Notes: a model not told the origin generated them from the sequence alone. A stretch of DNA of 35,284 nucleotides from Nostoc sp. LEGE 12450 (GCF_015206895.1 NZ_JADEXU010000080.1:1-35284), one strand, 5' to 3'; positions 1-7,702 are shown, counted from the stretch's first letter. Numbers and translations: made by a program.

Positions 1-585
1 ATGCCCAATACCGAAGCCTTCAAACAACGCTTATCCCAAATGCAAGTTGTCCTGCACAATCAAGATAACCGCGAACACGACCTACTCGATTCCGATGATT
101 ATTACCAATTTCAGGGTGGTTTAACAGCAGCCGTGCGTTCTCTACAGGGAAAAAATCCTCAAACTTATTTTGGTGATAATTCCATACCTGCCCAACCACG
201 AGTCCGCCAACTCAAAGAAGAAATTTCACGGGTGTATCGTTCTCGCGTAGTTAATCCTAAGTGGATTGCAGGAGTTATGCGCCACGGTTACAAAGGTGCT
301 TTTGAAATGGCGGCGACAGTAGATTTTTTATTCGCCTACGACGCTACAGCTAAATGTGTAGAAGATTATATGTATCAAGGCATAGTAGAGGCTTACTTGC
401 TCGATCCAGTTGTGTCAGAATTTATTCAGGAAAAGAACCCTTATGCTCTGCGTGATATTGCTGAAAAATTATTAGAAGCACATAAGCGCAATTTGTGGGA
501 GGATGTAAATATAGGAACATTAGAAGCTTTGAGGAACCTAGTACATCAAGCTGAAGCAGTTATCGAAGAAAAATCAATGGTGTAG
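1..585 (+). CDS. cobN: Cobaltochelatase subunit CobN, C-terminal part (gene cut by window start)
   Basis: The 194 visible residues match the C-terminal end of the CobN/BchH-type large chelatase subunit, which inserts cobalt into hydrogenobyrinate diamide during cobalamin synthesis, or is a closely related Mg-chelatase H-like protein. The signature is the conserved block around residues 85-150: NPKWIAGVMRHGYKGAFEMA, then TVDFLFAYDATA, then LDPVVSEFIQEKNPYALRDI. Family members exceed 1,000 residues, so this is only the tail. The ATG at base 1 is most likely an internal methionine and the reading frame should continue upstream. The stop lies 9 bp before the next gene on the same strand, so the two may be cotranscribed. 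CobN versus another chelatase H paralogue cannot be settled from the tail alone. Confidence 0.85.
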   Translation: MPNTEAFKQRLSQMQVVLHNQDNREHDLLDSDDYYQFQGGLTAAVRSLQGKNPQTYFGDNSIPAQPRVRQLKEEISRVYRSRVVNPKWIAGVMRHGYKGAFEMAATVDFLFAYDATAKCVEDYMYQGIVEAYLLDPVVSEFIQEKNPYALRDIAEKLLEAHKRNLWEDVNIGTLEALRNLVHQAEAVIEEKSMV

Positions 586-594
586 GAAACAAAT

Positions 595-1734
595 ATGGAA
601 AATCTTGCGTATTTGCACCTAGCTTTCGCCTACGAAGACAGCACACCCAGTGAATTGGTATCCCTCAGTTCTTTGTTTAACAAAGCAGCTGCACCAGACT
701 GGAAAAGGCTTTCTGGTAGGGCTTGGAAGTATATGTTGCCCCTTGCTCTGTCCTTGTCTATTCTTGGCGCTGTCAGCAGCGTTATAGCACTGGAAAAAGG
801 CGATCAAGGTCCCTCTGTTAGAAATCTCCAACAAAAGTTGAGAACAGCAGGTTTTTACCAAGCTTCTGTTACCCAAGTATATGATGTATCCACACAAGAG
901 GCTGTGCGGCGCTTCCAAAAAGCCGCCGGTTTACCAGTGGACGGCATTGTTGGAGCAAGCACACTGCAAAAGTTAGAAAACTGGCAAGCTAAAAAGCCCA
1001 GTACTACGACAACACAAGCAAAAAAAGCCACTGTTGTCAGTACACAAGCTAAAAAGCCCAGCACTACTAGTTCGGTTCGTTCAGCCACCAACCAACGCCG
1101 TAATCCTAACTACCTTGCTAAGGGTGATGAAGGTGAAGATGTCAGAGCCTTGCAAGAACGCTTAAGAATCGCAGGCTTTTATTATGGGAACGCCACAGGA
1201 ATATTTGGTCCAATTACCGAAGAATCTGTAAAGCGGTTCCAAGATTCTTATAAATTAAGCGTTGATGGAATTGCTGGCCCCGCAACATTGCGTAAATTGC
1301 CAGGAATTGGCATAGGCGATGGAGAAGAGGCTCCCAAGAAGGTAGTCAATCGAGACAAACTCCGTGTAGGCGATCGCGGTGAGTCAGTTAGAATTATCCA
1401 AGAACAATTGATCCAGGCAGGATATTTAGAGGGAGAGCCAAATGGCTACTATGGCCCCTATACTGCCGATGCTGTACGCCGATTTCAGGCAGCTAATTTC
1501 TTGACAGCAAGTGGCGTTGCTGGCCCAACTACACGAGCTAAGTTATATAGCTCAGTTAATACTGCTAAAAAAAGCGAATTTAATACCCTGGAAATCCAAA
1601 CGCGACTACGGGAGCGGGGTTTTTATAAAGGCAAGCTGAACGGTGTGATGGCAGATGACACCAAAAAAGCGATTAAACAAGCCCAAGAATTCTACGGCAT
1701 CAGCCTCAAGGATCTTAAGAGCGGACGCTTTTAA
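595..1734 (+). CDS. Membrane-anchored protein with repeated peptidoglycan-binding domains
   Basis: 379 residues. A cytoplasmic-looking N-terminus of about 45 residues is followed by one hydrophobic segment (about 47-66, MLPLALSLSILGAVSSVIAL). Next come at least three PG_binding_1 modules at about 67-127, 175-235 and 257-318, each with the pattern GD.G..VR.LQ..L...GFY...........AV+RFQ....L..DG..G..T...L. A shorter fourth, degenerate copy sits at about 330-370. A Ser/Thr/Lys-rich linker with a repeated QAKKPSTT motif joins modules 1 and 2. No catalytic domain is present, so the likely role is anchoring or sensing at the cell wall. It starts 9 bp after cobN and converges on furA. As I recall, the same neighbour arrangement in Anabaena PCC 7120 (alr1690) produces a read-through transcript antisense to furA. 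Confidence 0.85.
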   Translation: MENLAYLHLAFAYEDSTPSELVSLSSLFNKAAAPDWKRLSGRAWKYMLPLALSLSILGAVSSVIALEKGDQGPSVRNLQQKLRTAGFYQASVTQVYDVSTQEAVRRFQKAAGLPVDGIVGASTLQKLENWQAKKPSTTTTQAKKATVVSTQAKKPSTTSSVRSATNQRRNPNYLAKGDEGEDVRALQERLRIAGFYYGNATGIFGPITEESVKRFQDSYKLSVDGIAGPATLRKLPGIGIGDGEEAPKKVVNRDKLRVGDRGESVRIIQEQLIQAGYLEGEPNGYYGPYTADAVRRFQAANFLTASGVAGPTTRAKLYSSVNTAKKSEFNTLEIQTRLRERGFYKGKLNGVMADDTKKAIKQAQEFYGISLKDLKSGRF

Positions 1735-1802
1735 CATCCGCTTTGGTCTTGTTAGTATCAGTTCCCAACTCGTTGCTAGCCTCTAGTAACAGCAAATTAC
1801 GA

Positions 1803-1841
1803 ACTGCTCAAAATTCCACTTATTTGGTTAATTTGAGTAGT
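1803..1841. terminator. Imperfect hairpin between convergent genes
   Basis: ACTGCTCAAAATT (1803-1815) can pair with AATTTGAGTAGT (1830-1841), giving a stem with one G:T-type mismatch and a bulge in the 131-bp gap between the peptidoglycan-binding gene and furA. A weaker hairpin, AGCGGA/TCCGCT (1720-1742), overlaps the end of the upstream gene. Neither is followed by a good T tract, so termination may be leaky in the forward direction. The function is inferred. Confidence 0.35.
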
Positions 1842-1865
1842 TTCGTCTGATTATTCACCCAAGTG

Positions 1866-2321
1866 CTAAAGCGGCATCAGCGCCCGTTGGCACTTGGGAC
1901 ACACTGCATGGATTGTCATTTGACAATCAAGTAGATGGAAACCTTCTTTTTGAGCGGTTTTCGATCCAATTTTTAAAATTGAATCATTTTTAAACTCAAT
2001 AGTTGAGTTGCATCTAACACAAATCAAGTGATGGTGATGATGAGGATAGGGCTGGTTGATCTCATAATGCTTATGTCCTTCACCCAGTTCTAATTCCCGT
2101 AAAATTCCCATCCTCGCCATCAACTTCAAAGTCCGATAAATAGTTGACAGACTGATCCCTTCACCATCAGTTTCTAGCCGATGATAAAGATCCTCCGCAC
2201 TTAAATGTTCACCTTGCGGAAGTTCTTGAAAAATGTGTAAAATTGTTTCGCGCTGGGGAGTTAATCGCCAGCCTCGCCCGTTCAGTTCTGCCTTGAGTGA
2301 AGTAGTTGTGTAGACAGTCAT
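1866..2321 (-). CDS. furA: Ferric uptake regulator FurA
   Basis: Fur-family metal-dependent repressor of iron uptake and, in cyanobacteria, oxidative-stress genes. The N-terminal winged helix (about residues 1-80) has the family stretch GRGWRLTPQRETILHIFQEL and the recognition helix region STIYRTLKLMARMGIL. The dimerisation/metal domain has PYPHHHHHLICVRC and AVCPKCQ. I chose the ATG at 2321 (151 aa) over the ATG at 2339 (157 aa) because it starts MTVYTTTSLKAEL like known FurA. It also places the cysteines at 101, 104, 133, 141 and 144, the positions I recall for Anabaena FurA. The gene converges with the peptidoglycan-binding gene and is followed upstream by sigC on the same strand, as in Anabaena. 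The upstream AT-rich region probably holds its own iron boxes. Confidence 0.93.
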   Translation of the reverse strand: MTVYTTTSLKAELNGRGWRLTPQRETILHIFQELPQGEHLSAEDLYHRLETDGEGISLSTIYRTLKLMARMGILRELELGEGHKHYEINQPYPHHHHHLICVRCNSTIEFKNDSILKIGSKTAQKEGFHLLDCQMTIHAVCPKCQRALMPL

Positions 2322-2752
2322 ACTAATATTTCTCAACAAAGCTTGTTAGTTGAGAATATAACAAATCTTGGGAGCAATTTGCAACAATCATTGCCTATTG
2401 AGAATTTATACTAAATATTTAAGAACAATTCATAAAATCTCGATCAAAATTCAAATAATAAGCTGTATTGCATTTAATTTGCATACAGTTAATAGTTAGG
2501 ATACTTGTAACGATTGCATCCCTTAACTTTAAATTTTAGATGAGTGAATTTTGAATCGTTGAACCGATCCCCACCTTCAAGATATCTAAGCAAAGCTCTA
2601 GGGGAACTCTTATACAATTAAATGCAAATTACTTGCTATAAGCCTATAGAAGGCTTTCAATCTGGTATCAAATCAGTCCTTTGTCCCTAGTCATTTGTCA
2701 AGTATAGTTTTCTAATGACAAATGACTAATGACAAATGACCTCGATCATTGA
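2322..2752. other. furA upstream / sigC downstream intergenic region
   Basis: 430 bp of AT-rich DNA with no convincing gene. The part next to furA (2322-2500) should contain the furA promoter and Fur boxes, but I cannot assign a precise box with confidence. The part near sigC contains a repeat hairpin, listed separately. Confidence 0.5.
2688..2740. repeat. Inverted plus direct short repeat (TGACAAATGACTA family)
   Basis: TAGTCATTTGTCA (2688-2700) is the exact reverse complement of TGACAAATGACTA (2716-2728). A second direct copy, TGACAAATGAC, follows at 2730-2740. The 13-bp perfect stem with a 15-nt loop lies just after the sigC stop codon and may act as a transcription terminator. Short iterated repeats of this style are common between genes in Nostoc/Anabaena. 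Confidence 0.6.
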
Positions 2753-4003
2753 CTAACTTAGAGATTCCAAATAATCGCGGATCAGGTTGCGACGCTTAGG
2801 TTGGCGTAGCTTTTGCAAAGCCTTGGATTCTATTTGTCGAACTCGTTCGCGGGATAAGTCGAGAGCGCGACCAATTTCTGCTAAAGAATAAGGATGACCA
2901 TCTGCCAAACCAAAACGCATCAAAATTACATCGCGTTCCCGGCTAGTTAAATCTGAGAGAAGATGATGCAAGTCTCTTTGTAAAGATTCTCGCATTAACA
3001 TTTCTTCTGGGGTTACACAGTCAGTTTCTAGTAATTCGCCTAACTCAGTATCTTTATCCTTGCCTACTTTGGTTTCCAAAGAAACAGAGCGAGGAACCCG
3101 TAACAAAACTTCTCGAACTTGGGTCGGTGTCATCTCTAACTCAGTTGCTAAATCTTCTAGAGTTGGGGTGCGACCTTTTTCTTGAGCAATTTTGCGTTGA
3201 GCCTTTTTGATTTTGTTTAACTTTTCGGTAATATGAACCGGAAGGCGGATAGTGCGACTAGAAGTTGCGATCGCCCGTGTAATTCCCTGACGAATCCACC
3301 AGTAAGCATAAGTACTGAAGCGATAACCCTTAGTGGGGTCAAATTTTTCTACAGCCCGCTCCAAACCTAATGTACCTTCTTGGACTAAATCCAACAATTC
3401 CAAACCACGATTTTGATACTTCTTAGCAACAGACACAACTAGGCGAAGATTAGCCTTAATCATGTGTTCTTTTGCTTGTAGTCCTTGGGACTGAACTTGC
3501 TCCAACTCTTCTACAGTCAACTTGGCAATTTCTGCCCAGCGACGTTTACCATTTGCCAAAGTTGGCCTAAGATCGGATAAAACTATATCAGCAGTAGCAG
3601 CCCATCTTTCCAAGGATGGGCGATGTCCTAGTTCCGAGGTTAGACGTTCTTGAACTTCAACTAACCTTAAATAGGGTGTAATCACTTCATCCCCTTGCTT
3701 TGCGGCGTTAGCAAGTACTATCCGCATCCGCAAGTAACGCTGGACTTTTTGAGCTTCTGAAACCTCTTCATCGCGCCCCAACAAGCGAACCCGACCAATT
3801 TCTTGAAGATACAGACGTACTAGGTCTGTACTCCGACGGTTACTGCTAGCAGCAAAGTTAGCATTGTCAACAGAAGCGATCTCTAGATCCTGTAGGTCAT
3901 CTACCGATAACTCGCTTTCATCAACCGTGAGATCCGAGTCCAAAGCCTGGCGGGACTTTTTGGTGTTGTAGGGGGCATCTGCATAAAAAGATGTTGCTGG
4001 CAT
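2753..4003 (-). CDS. sigC: Group 2 RNA polymerase sigma factor (SigC-like)
   Basis: 416-residue sigma-70 family protein. Region 1.2 is DLVRLYLQEIGRVRLLGRDEE. Region 2 runs through NLRLVVSVAKKYQNRGLELLDLVQEG and FSTYAYWWIRQGITRAI. Region 3 is RKIAQEKGRTPTLEDLATEL. Region 4 contains RDVILMRFGL and the -35-binding helix SLAEIGRALDLSRERVRQIE. It lacks the long region 1.1 of the primary sigma factor, fitting a non-essential group 2 sigma. The SigC assignment rests on its position directly upstream of furA on the same strand, the order I recall in Anabaena PCC 7120. SigB, SigD or SigE paralogues would share most motifs. Confidence 0.88.
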   Translation of the reverse strand: MPATSFYADAPYNTKKSRQALDSDLTVDESELSVDDLQDLEIASVDNANFAASSNRRSTDLVRLYLQEIGRVRLLGRDEEVSEAQKVQRYLRMRIVLANAAKQGDEVITPYLRLVEVQERLTSELGHRPSLERWAATADIVLSDLRPTLANGKRRWAEIAKLTVEELEQVQSQGLQAKEHMIKANLRLVVSVAKKYQNRGLELLDLVQEGTLGLERAVEKFDPTKGYRFSTYAYWWIRQGITRAIATSSRTIRLPVHITEKLNKIKKAQRKIAQEKGRTPTLEDLATELEMTPTQVREVLLRVPRSVSLETKVGKDKDTELGELLETDCVTPEEMLMRESLQRDLHHLLSDLTSRERDVILMRFGLADGHPYSLAEIGRALDLSRERVRQIESKALQKLRQPKRRNLIRDYLESLS

Positions 4004-4570
4004 AAGATCGTCTCAATGGCTCCAGGTAACAATAGATTTCGGTCAGCTTAGATTACGGTCAGCTATTCAACTGTTGCTATTGTTCCCGTGATTAACGATG
4101 AACTAACATAGTTGAAGGTTCCATTACAATTTTTTTAGAAATTAACTGTAATGGTTTTATTGGATACAGTATTACTGGACTTAATCGGCTGCTAAATTTT
4201 TGATTTAACCAATAGCTATTTAAATCGGCAGCTAGGCTTTCAATATTTCAACTACTTAGTTAACATTTCAACCTTGACTGGTTTAAATAGTAACTTTTGT
4301 AACACAGTATAAACATCCTTCAGTGAATGTCATCTTTATAATTGGCATAGTCACATTTACATGGCTACAAAAGTAATATCCTGACGATTTAGCAATTTTT
4401 TCTCAGGATTATTCAGGTATAAGTAAGACTAATAGATATCGGGGAAGTGATTAGTATTAACCGCAAAAATTCTATCGATACGGAGATAGAAAACGTAGGA
4501 AAGTTATTAAATACTCTCTCCGTGTCTTGCTAACCCGTCAATTTCAACTTGAATATGATTTACGCAAAAC
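4004..4570. other. Intergenic region upstream of sigC
   Basis: 567 bp of AT-rich sequence with no supported gene on either strand. A short direct repeat, CGGTCAGCT, occurs at 4040-4048 and 4056-4064 close to the sigC start and could be a regulator half-site pair. The rest presumably contains the sigC promoter; I cannot place it precisely. Confidence 0.4.
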
Positions 4571-4618
4571 CATACTCATGCTGTAGGGGCAATTCATACC
4601 TGCTACAGCATGGGTATG
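4571..4618 (-). terminator. Hairpin immediately downstream of gpsA
   Basis: CATACTCATGCTGTAG (4571-4586) pairs with CTACAGCATGGGTATG (4603-4618) over 16 bp with one mismatch and a 16-nt loop, beginning 3 bp after the gpsA stop. On the minus strand it is followed by GTTTTGCG, a short T run. It is a plausible factor-independent terminator of the lipA-gpsA direction. Confidence 0.6.
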
Positions 4619-4620
4619 CT

Positions 4621-5550
4621 CTAGTAGTTGTACTCTGGCTTGATATCTCGCAGCATCAGTTCATCAAGCGCTTGTCGGGGTGTGACTTCTCCCTGAATTA
4701 ATCGATAAACTTGCTCAGTAATTGGAACTGGAATGTTTTGTTGCTTGGCTCGTTGCATCAAAACCTGGCAAGTGTTCACTCCTTCGGCTGTTCCTTGTAA
4801 ATTTGCAAGAGTTTCTTTAAGTGTCTTACCACCAGCTAGCTGGTAGCCGACTTGGTAATTGCGGCTTAAGGGACTATTGCAGGTTGCTAACAAGTCTCCA
4901 AGACCCGATAATCCATAAAATGTTTCCGTCTTTGCACCCCAGTCGTTACCGATGCGAACCATTTCTGTAAGTCCACGGGTGACTAAAGCAGCTTTGGCAT
5001 TGGTTCCTAGATGTAAACCATCGCACACACCAGCTGCGATCGCAATCACATTTTTTAGCGTTCCCCCCAGTTCCACCCCCAAGGGGTCGGGATTGGTATA
5101 TACCCGGAAACGATGAGAAGAAAATACTAACTGCACTACTTCCGCAGCCCTGGGAATATTACTGGCTACCACTGTTGCTGCTGGTAACTCTAGTTGAATT
5201 TCTTTAGATAAATTAGGCCCAGACAAAACAACCACTGCATGGTTAGGGAATACTGTTTGCCAAATTTGCGACGGCGTGCAAGTGGTTTGGGGATCTAAGC
5301 CTTTGGTCGCCGTCACAAAAATCGTCTCTGGAGAAAGGGGGAAAGACTGGACTTGGGAAGCAACATCTCTCACACCAATCATTGAGATAGCGGATAGGAT
5401 TATTTGGGCATCTTCTAACACTGCTTGGAGAGTTTGGGAACCTTGACGCGACCACACGCGCACCTGATGACCATTCGCTGCGGCGAGATTTGCCAGAGAT
5501 GCACCCCAAGCACCCGCACCCAGAATTGCTACAGATTTTGAATTAGTCAT
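4621..5550 (-). CDS. gpsA: Glycerol-3-phosphate dehydrogenase [NAD(P)+]
   Basis: 309 residues. It reduces dihydroxyacetone phosphate to sn-glycerol 3-phosphate for phospholipid synthesis, in the cytoplasm. The N-terminal Rossmann motif is GAGAWGASLANLAAANGH (residues 11-28). Family blocks follow: FVTATKGLD, VVLSGPNLSKEI, the catalytic/substrate region GGTLKNVIAIAAGVCDGL, and GLSGLGDLLATCNSPLSRN. Length is slightly short of the usual 330-340 residues, but no domain is missing. It lies 67 bp downstream of lipA on the same strand; the gap holds a heptamer repeat. Confidence 0.95.
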   Translation of the reverse strand: MTNSKSVAILGAGAWGASLANLAAANGHQVRVWSRQGSQTLQAVLEDAQIILSAISMIGVRDVASQVQSFPLSPETIFVTATKGLDPQTTCTPSQIWQTVFPNHAVVVLSGPNLSKEIQLELPAATVVASNIPRAAEVVQLVFSSHRFRVYTNPDPLGVELGGTLKNVIAIAAGVCDGLHLGTNAKAALVTRGLTEMVRIGNDWGAKTETFYGLSGLGDLLATCNSPLSRNYQVGYQLAGGKTLKETLANLQGTAEGVNTCQVLMQRAKQQNIPVPITEQVYRLIQGEVTPRQALDELMLRDIKPEYNY

Positions 5551-5595
5551 TAATCACCATTCTCCCCATCACCCAATCACCCCATTCTCTTAGCA

Positions 5596-5616
5596 ATCTA
5601 AAATCTAAAATCTAAA
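5596..5616. repeat. Heptamer tandem repeat (ATCTAAA)3
   Basis: Three exact ATCTAAA units lie between the lipA stop and gpsA. Short tandemly repeated heptamers of this kind are typical of heterocyst-forming cyanobacterial genomes. No function is evident. Confidence 0.8.
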
Positions 5617-5617
5617 A

Positions 5618-6490
5618 TTAGCTCCGAGGATAACGTTCCATTAATTCCCTGACTTGTTCTGCATGATATGAGCTTCTTGTCAATGGAGAAGAAACAATTT
5701 GTAAAAATCCGATTTCTTCGCCGAATGTCTTCCAAGCAGCAAATTGTTCTGGGTTGATAAATTCATTTACTTGTAAATGTTTTTGACTGGGTTGGAGATA
5801 TTGCCCAATTGTCAAAATGTCGCAATCTACGTTTCGTAAGTCTTGCATGACTTGACGAATTTCGGCATCAGTTTCACCGAGTCCAACCATGATCCCGGAT
5901 TTGGTGTATGTGCTAGGAGAGAGTTGGCGAGTTCGCTGTAATAATTCTAATGTGCGATCATAGTTTCCTTGGGGACGCACCCGGCGATACAGGCGTGGAA
6001 CAGTTTCGGTATTGTGGTTTAATACCTCTGGCGCTGCTTGTAGAATCAACTCTAAAGCATTCCAATTACCGCACAAGTCAGGAATTAGCACCTCAATTGT
6101 GGTGTTAGGTGAAACAGAGTGAACCGCATCAATACACGCTACAAACTGAGATGCACCACCATCAAACAAGTCATCTCGATTTACAGAAGTGATTACTACA
6201 TGATTAAGGTTCATGCGGCGAACAGCTTCCGCTAGTCGTGCAGGTTCCGTGGGGTCTAGTGGTTTCGGTTTTTTCTCAAAATCAATATCGCAGTAGGGAC
6301 AAGCGCGTGTACAAGCCGGGCCCATAATCAAAAACGTAGCAGTACCGGCATTGAAGCATTCGCCAATATTCGGACAGGATGCTTCTTCACAAACTGTATT
6401 GAGGGATAAATCCCGCAAAATGTCTTTAACGTTACCGATGCGCTCATGCTGAGGTGCTTTTACCCGCAACCAGTCTGGTTTTACAGTCAC
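5618..6490 (-). CDS. lipA: Lipoyl synthase
   Basis: 290-residue radical SAM enzyme that inserts two sulfurs into protein-bound octanoyl groups to make the lipoyl cofactor of 2-oxoacid dehydrogenases and glycine cleavage H protein. Both iron-sulfur clusters are recognisable. The auxiliary cluster motif is C34-x4-C39-x5-C45 (CEEASCPNIGECF) and the radical SAM cluster motif is C60-x3-C64-x2-C67 (CTRACPYCDID). The C-terminal RSSYHAE motif, whose serine ligates the auxiliary cluster, is present as SSPLTRSSYHAE. It is transcribed away from the tRNA-Pro gene and may form a unit with gpsA. Cyanobacteria often carry two LipA paralogues; which one this is cannot be told here. Confidence 0.96.
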   Translation of the reverse strand: MTVKPDWLRVKAPQHERIGNVKDILRDLSLNTVCEEASCPNIGECFNAGTATFLIMGPACTRACPYCDIDFEKKPKPLDPTEPARLAEAVRRMNLNHVVITSVNRDDLFDGGASQFVACIDAVHSVSPNTTIEVLIPDLCGNWNALELILQAAPEVLNHNTETVPRLYRRVRPQGNYDRTLELLQRTRQLSPSTYTKSGIMVGLGETDAEIRQVMQDLRNVDCDILTIGQYLQPSQKHLQVNEFINPEQFAAWKTFGEEIGFLQIVSSPLTRSSYHAEQVRELMERYPRS

Positions 6491-6628
6491 AATCCGCTTT
6501 TACCACTAGAGTTATACAAATTTAATCGTAGCAAGCAAAGCCTTGGGTGAAGCGATCATATATATAGATGTAATTCTGTCATTTGGCACGGGTTGTGATA
6601 TTCTTAATTTACAATGCCATTTTTATGG

Positions 6629-6702
6629 CGGGATGTGGCGCAGCTTGGTAGCGCACTTCGTTCGGGACGAAGGGGCCGCTGGTTCGAATCCAGTCATCCC
6701 GA
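6629..6702 (+). tRNA. tRNA-Pro (anticodon CGG)
   Basis: 74-nt cloverleaf. The acceptor stem CGGGATG (6629-6635) pairs with CATCCCG (6695-6701), with discriminator A at 6702. The D arm is GCGCAGCTTGGTAGCGC, the anticodon arm is CTTCG-TTCGGGA-CGAAG with anticodon CGG, and the T arm is GCTGGTTCGAATCCAGT. CCA is not encoded. An eight-T tract follows at 6703-6710, its last base being the first base of the transposon. Bases 6651-6667 are the target matched by the CAST's short spacer, with PAM GTA at 6648-6650. Confidence 0.97.
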
Positions 6703-6704
6703 TT

Positions 6705-6709
6705 TTTTT
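6705..6709. repeat. Target-site duplication, tRNA side (TTTTT)
   Basis: Five T residues directly precede the element end TGTCGA; the partner copy is 27430-27434. A 5-bp duplication is normal for Tn7-like transposons. Because the copy lies in an eight-T run, the exact register could shift by a base or two, but both element ends begin with TGTCGA only with this placement. Confidence 0.85.
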
Positions 6710-6831
6710 TGTCGAATAACTAATTATTTGTCGTCGTTAACATATTAATGTCGTGATTAACGAATTAATATCGCTGTTAACAAATTAATGTCATCAAAGT
6801 TGCTCTTGCAGCCGTTAACAAATTAATGTCG
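6710..6831 (+). repeat. CAST right end with five TnsB-type sites
   Basis: Starting from the terminal TGTCGA, five related motifs of consensus TAACaAATTAATgTCG occur in the same orientation at 6717-6733 (terminal variant TAACTAATTATTTGTCG), 6738-6753, 6758-6773, 6778-6793 and 6816-6831. The first four are spaced about 20-21 bp apart and the fifth 38 bp further in. This is the expected layout of TnsB binding sites at a Tn7-like end; protein binding itself is inferred. Confidence 0.9.
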
Positions 6832-7027
6832 CCGACTGTCTTTTTTGGGGCTGGTTCAAAATCAATCTTCCCCAAAGTCTAATATAAACTTCATCCAGGT
6901 TCAAACCTGTGGTGTTTGCAATATTGCTTGAAAAGCTTATATACCAAAAGCTACATATATCAACAGGCTGTTTAAAAACCTCCAGTTTTGAAGATGGACG
7001 TGGTTTAACTGCAAATATTCAGGATAA
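6832..7027. other. Non-coding interior of the right end
   Basis: Sequence between the innermost TnsB-type site and the homing spacer. No gene, no further repeat and no strong hairpin was recognised. On the minus strand it is the 3' trailer of the crRNA transcript. Confidence 0.4.
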
Positions 7028-7119
7028 TCCCGAACGAAGTGCGCCTTTCAACCCTCTTAATAAAATTGTAATGATGAAAATTTTTTCAACCCACCCCTAG
7101 CCGGGATGGTTGTTGAAAC
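7028..7119 (-). CRISPR. Minimal CRISPR locus: one intact V-K repeat, one degenerate repeat, and a 17-nt tRNA-Pro-matching spacer
   Basis: Read on the minus strand, an intact 36-nt repeat (7119-7084) begins GTTTCAACAACC and ends GGGGTGGGTTGAAA, the form I recall for V-K CAST repeats. It is followed by AT-rich sequence ending AAGAGGGTTGAAAG (to 7045), a degenerate repeat keeping only the 3' part. Immediately after comes GCGCACTTCGTTCGGGA (7044-7028), identical to tRNA-Pro bases 6651-6667. This is the delocalised, short-spacer homing guide described for V-K CASTs. The 7058-7083 stretch could be a spacer or the decayed front half of the second repeat: TTTTCATCATT resembles TTTCAACAACC. No other intact repeat was seen. 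Confidence 0.9.
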
Positions 7120-7309
7120 TCGACCCGTCTAGCACCCTTGTTTTGCAAGCTGTCCACAAACACTTTTGTCAGGTCTGCTTTGAAGCATGTCCAACTGAAA
7201 ATTCAAAAACTACATTAACTGACAGTCTGATTTCTGAATTTGATGCTGGACAAGGGTTTTCAGTTTTTGGCGGGAGTGCAGGGATTTTGCCCACGCTTTG
7301 CCTTGCCAA

Positions 7310-7672
7310 AAAATATTTGAGAGGGTTCCCTCGGCGAAGAGGGTGATTCAGTAACCACCACTGCGGTAAACCGCACCGTTACGAAAACGGCTAGGGCAAA
7401 AAGCTTTACTCTTTATTGCTGGGAGCGCACCTGTCCCTATTTTGCTATCCTTGTATAAACTTCTTTTTTCGTCGCTGAACAGGTCGGAAAATAATTGGTT
7501 TATCTAAGCTACAAAAAAGGGCATATCCTGTCTAGTCAAGCTAGACAGCAGCATCAAGAGCGGGCAGTTACCAGGGTCAGAAAGCATAACAGTCTTCCAA
7601 CTGTCAAACTAACCCAGATTTTTCGCAATACAGAGGCTGTAAACAGTATGAATTGCGGCGCTGTTATTTTTC
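7310..7672 (-). ncRNA. tracrRNA of the V-K CAST
   Basis: The minus-strand sequence between cas12k and the repeat follows the ShCAST tracrRNA as I recall it: AGCGCCGCAATTCATACTG, CTTTCTGACCCTGGTA, CTGATGCTGCTGTC-like and GACAGGATA blocks, then GGTGCGCTCCCAGCAATAA, TGAATCACCC and GAGGGAACCCTC. CCCTAGCCG (plus-strand 7388-7396) is complementary to CGGCTAGGG in the intact repeat, an anti-repeat. AACCCTCT (7320-7327) near the 3' end is complementary to the degenerate repeat tail. Compared with the remembered ShCAST RNA, about 92 nt are added at 7432-7523. Both RNA ends are approximate. Three short ORFs overlapping this region are not genes. Confidence 0.85.
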
Positions 7673-7702
7673 ATATTAAGTTTTCAAGGTTCAGTATTTT
7701 AT

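Noticed and set aside
2319..2339. Upstream ATG at 2339 as the furA start
   Set aside because: The six extra residues are not in the FurA proteins I know, and the downstream ATG reproduces the cysteine positions 101/104/133/141/144.
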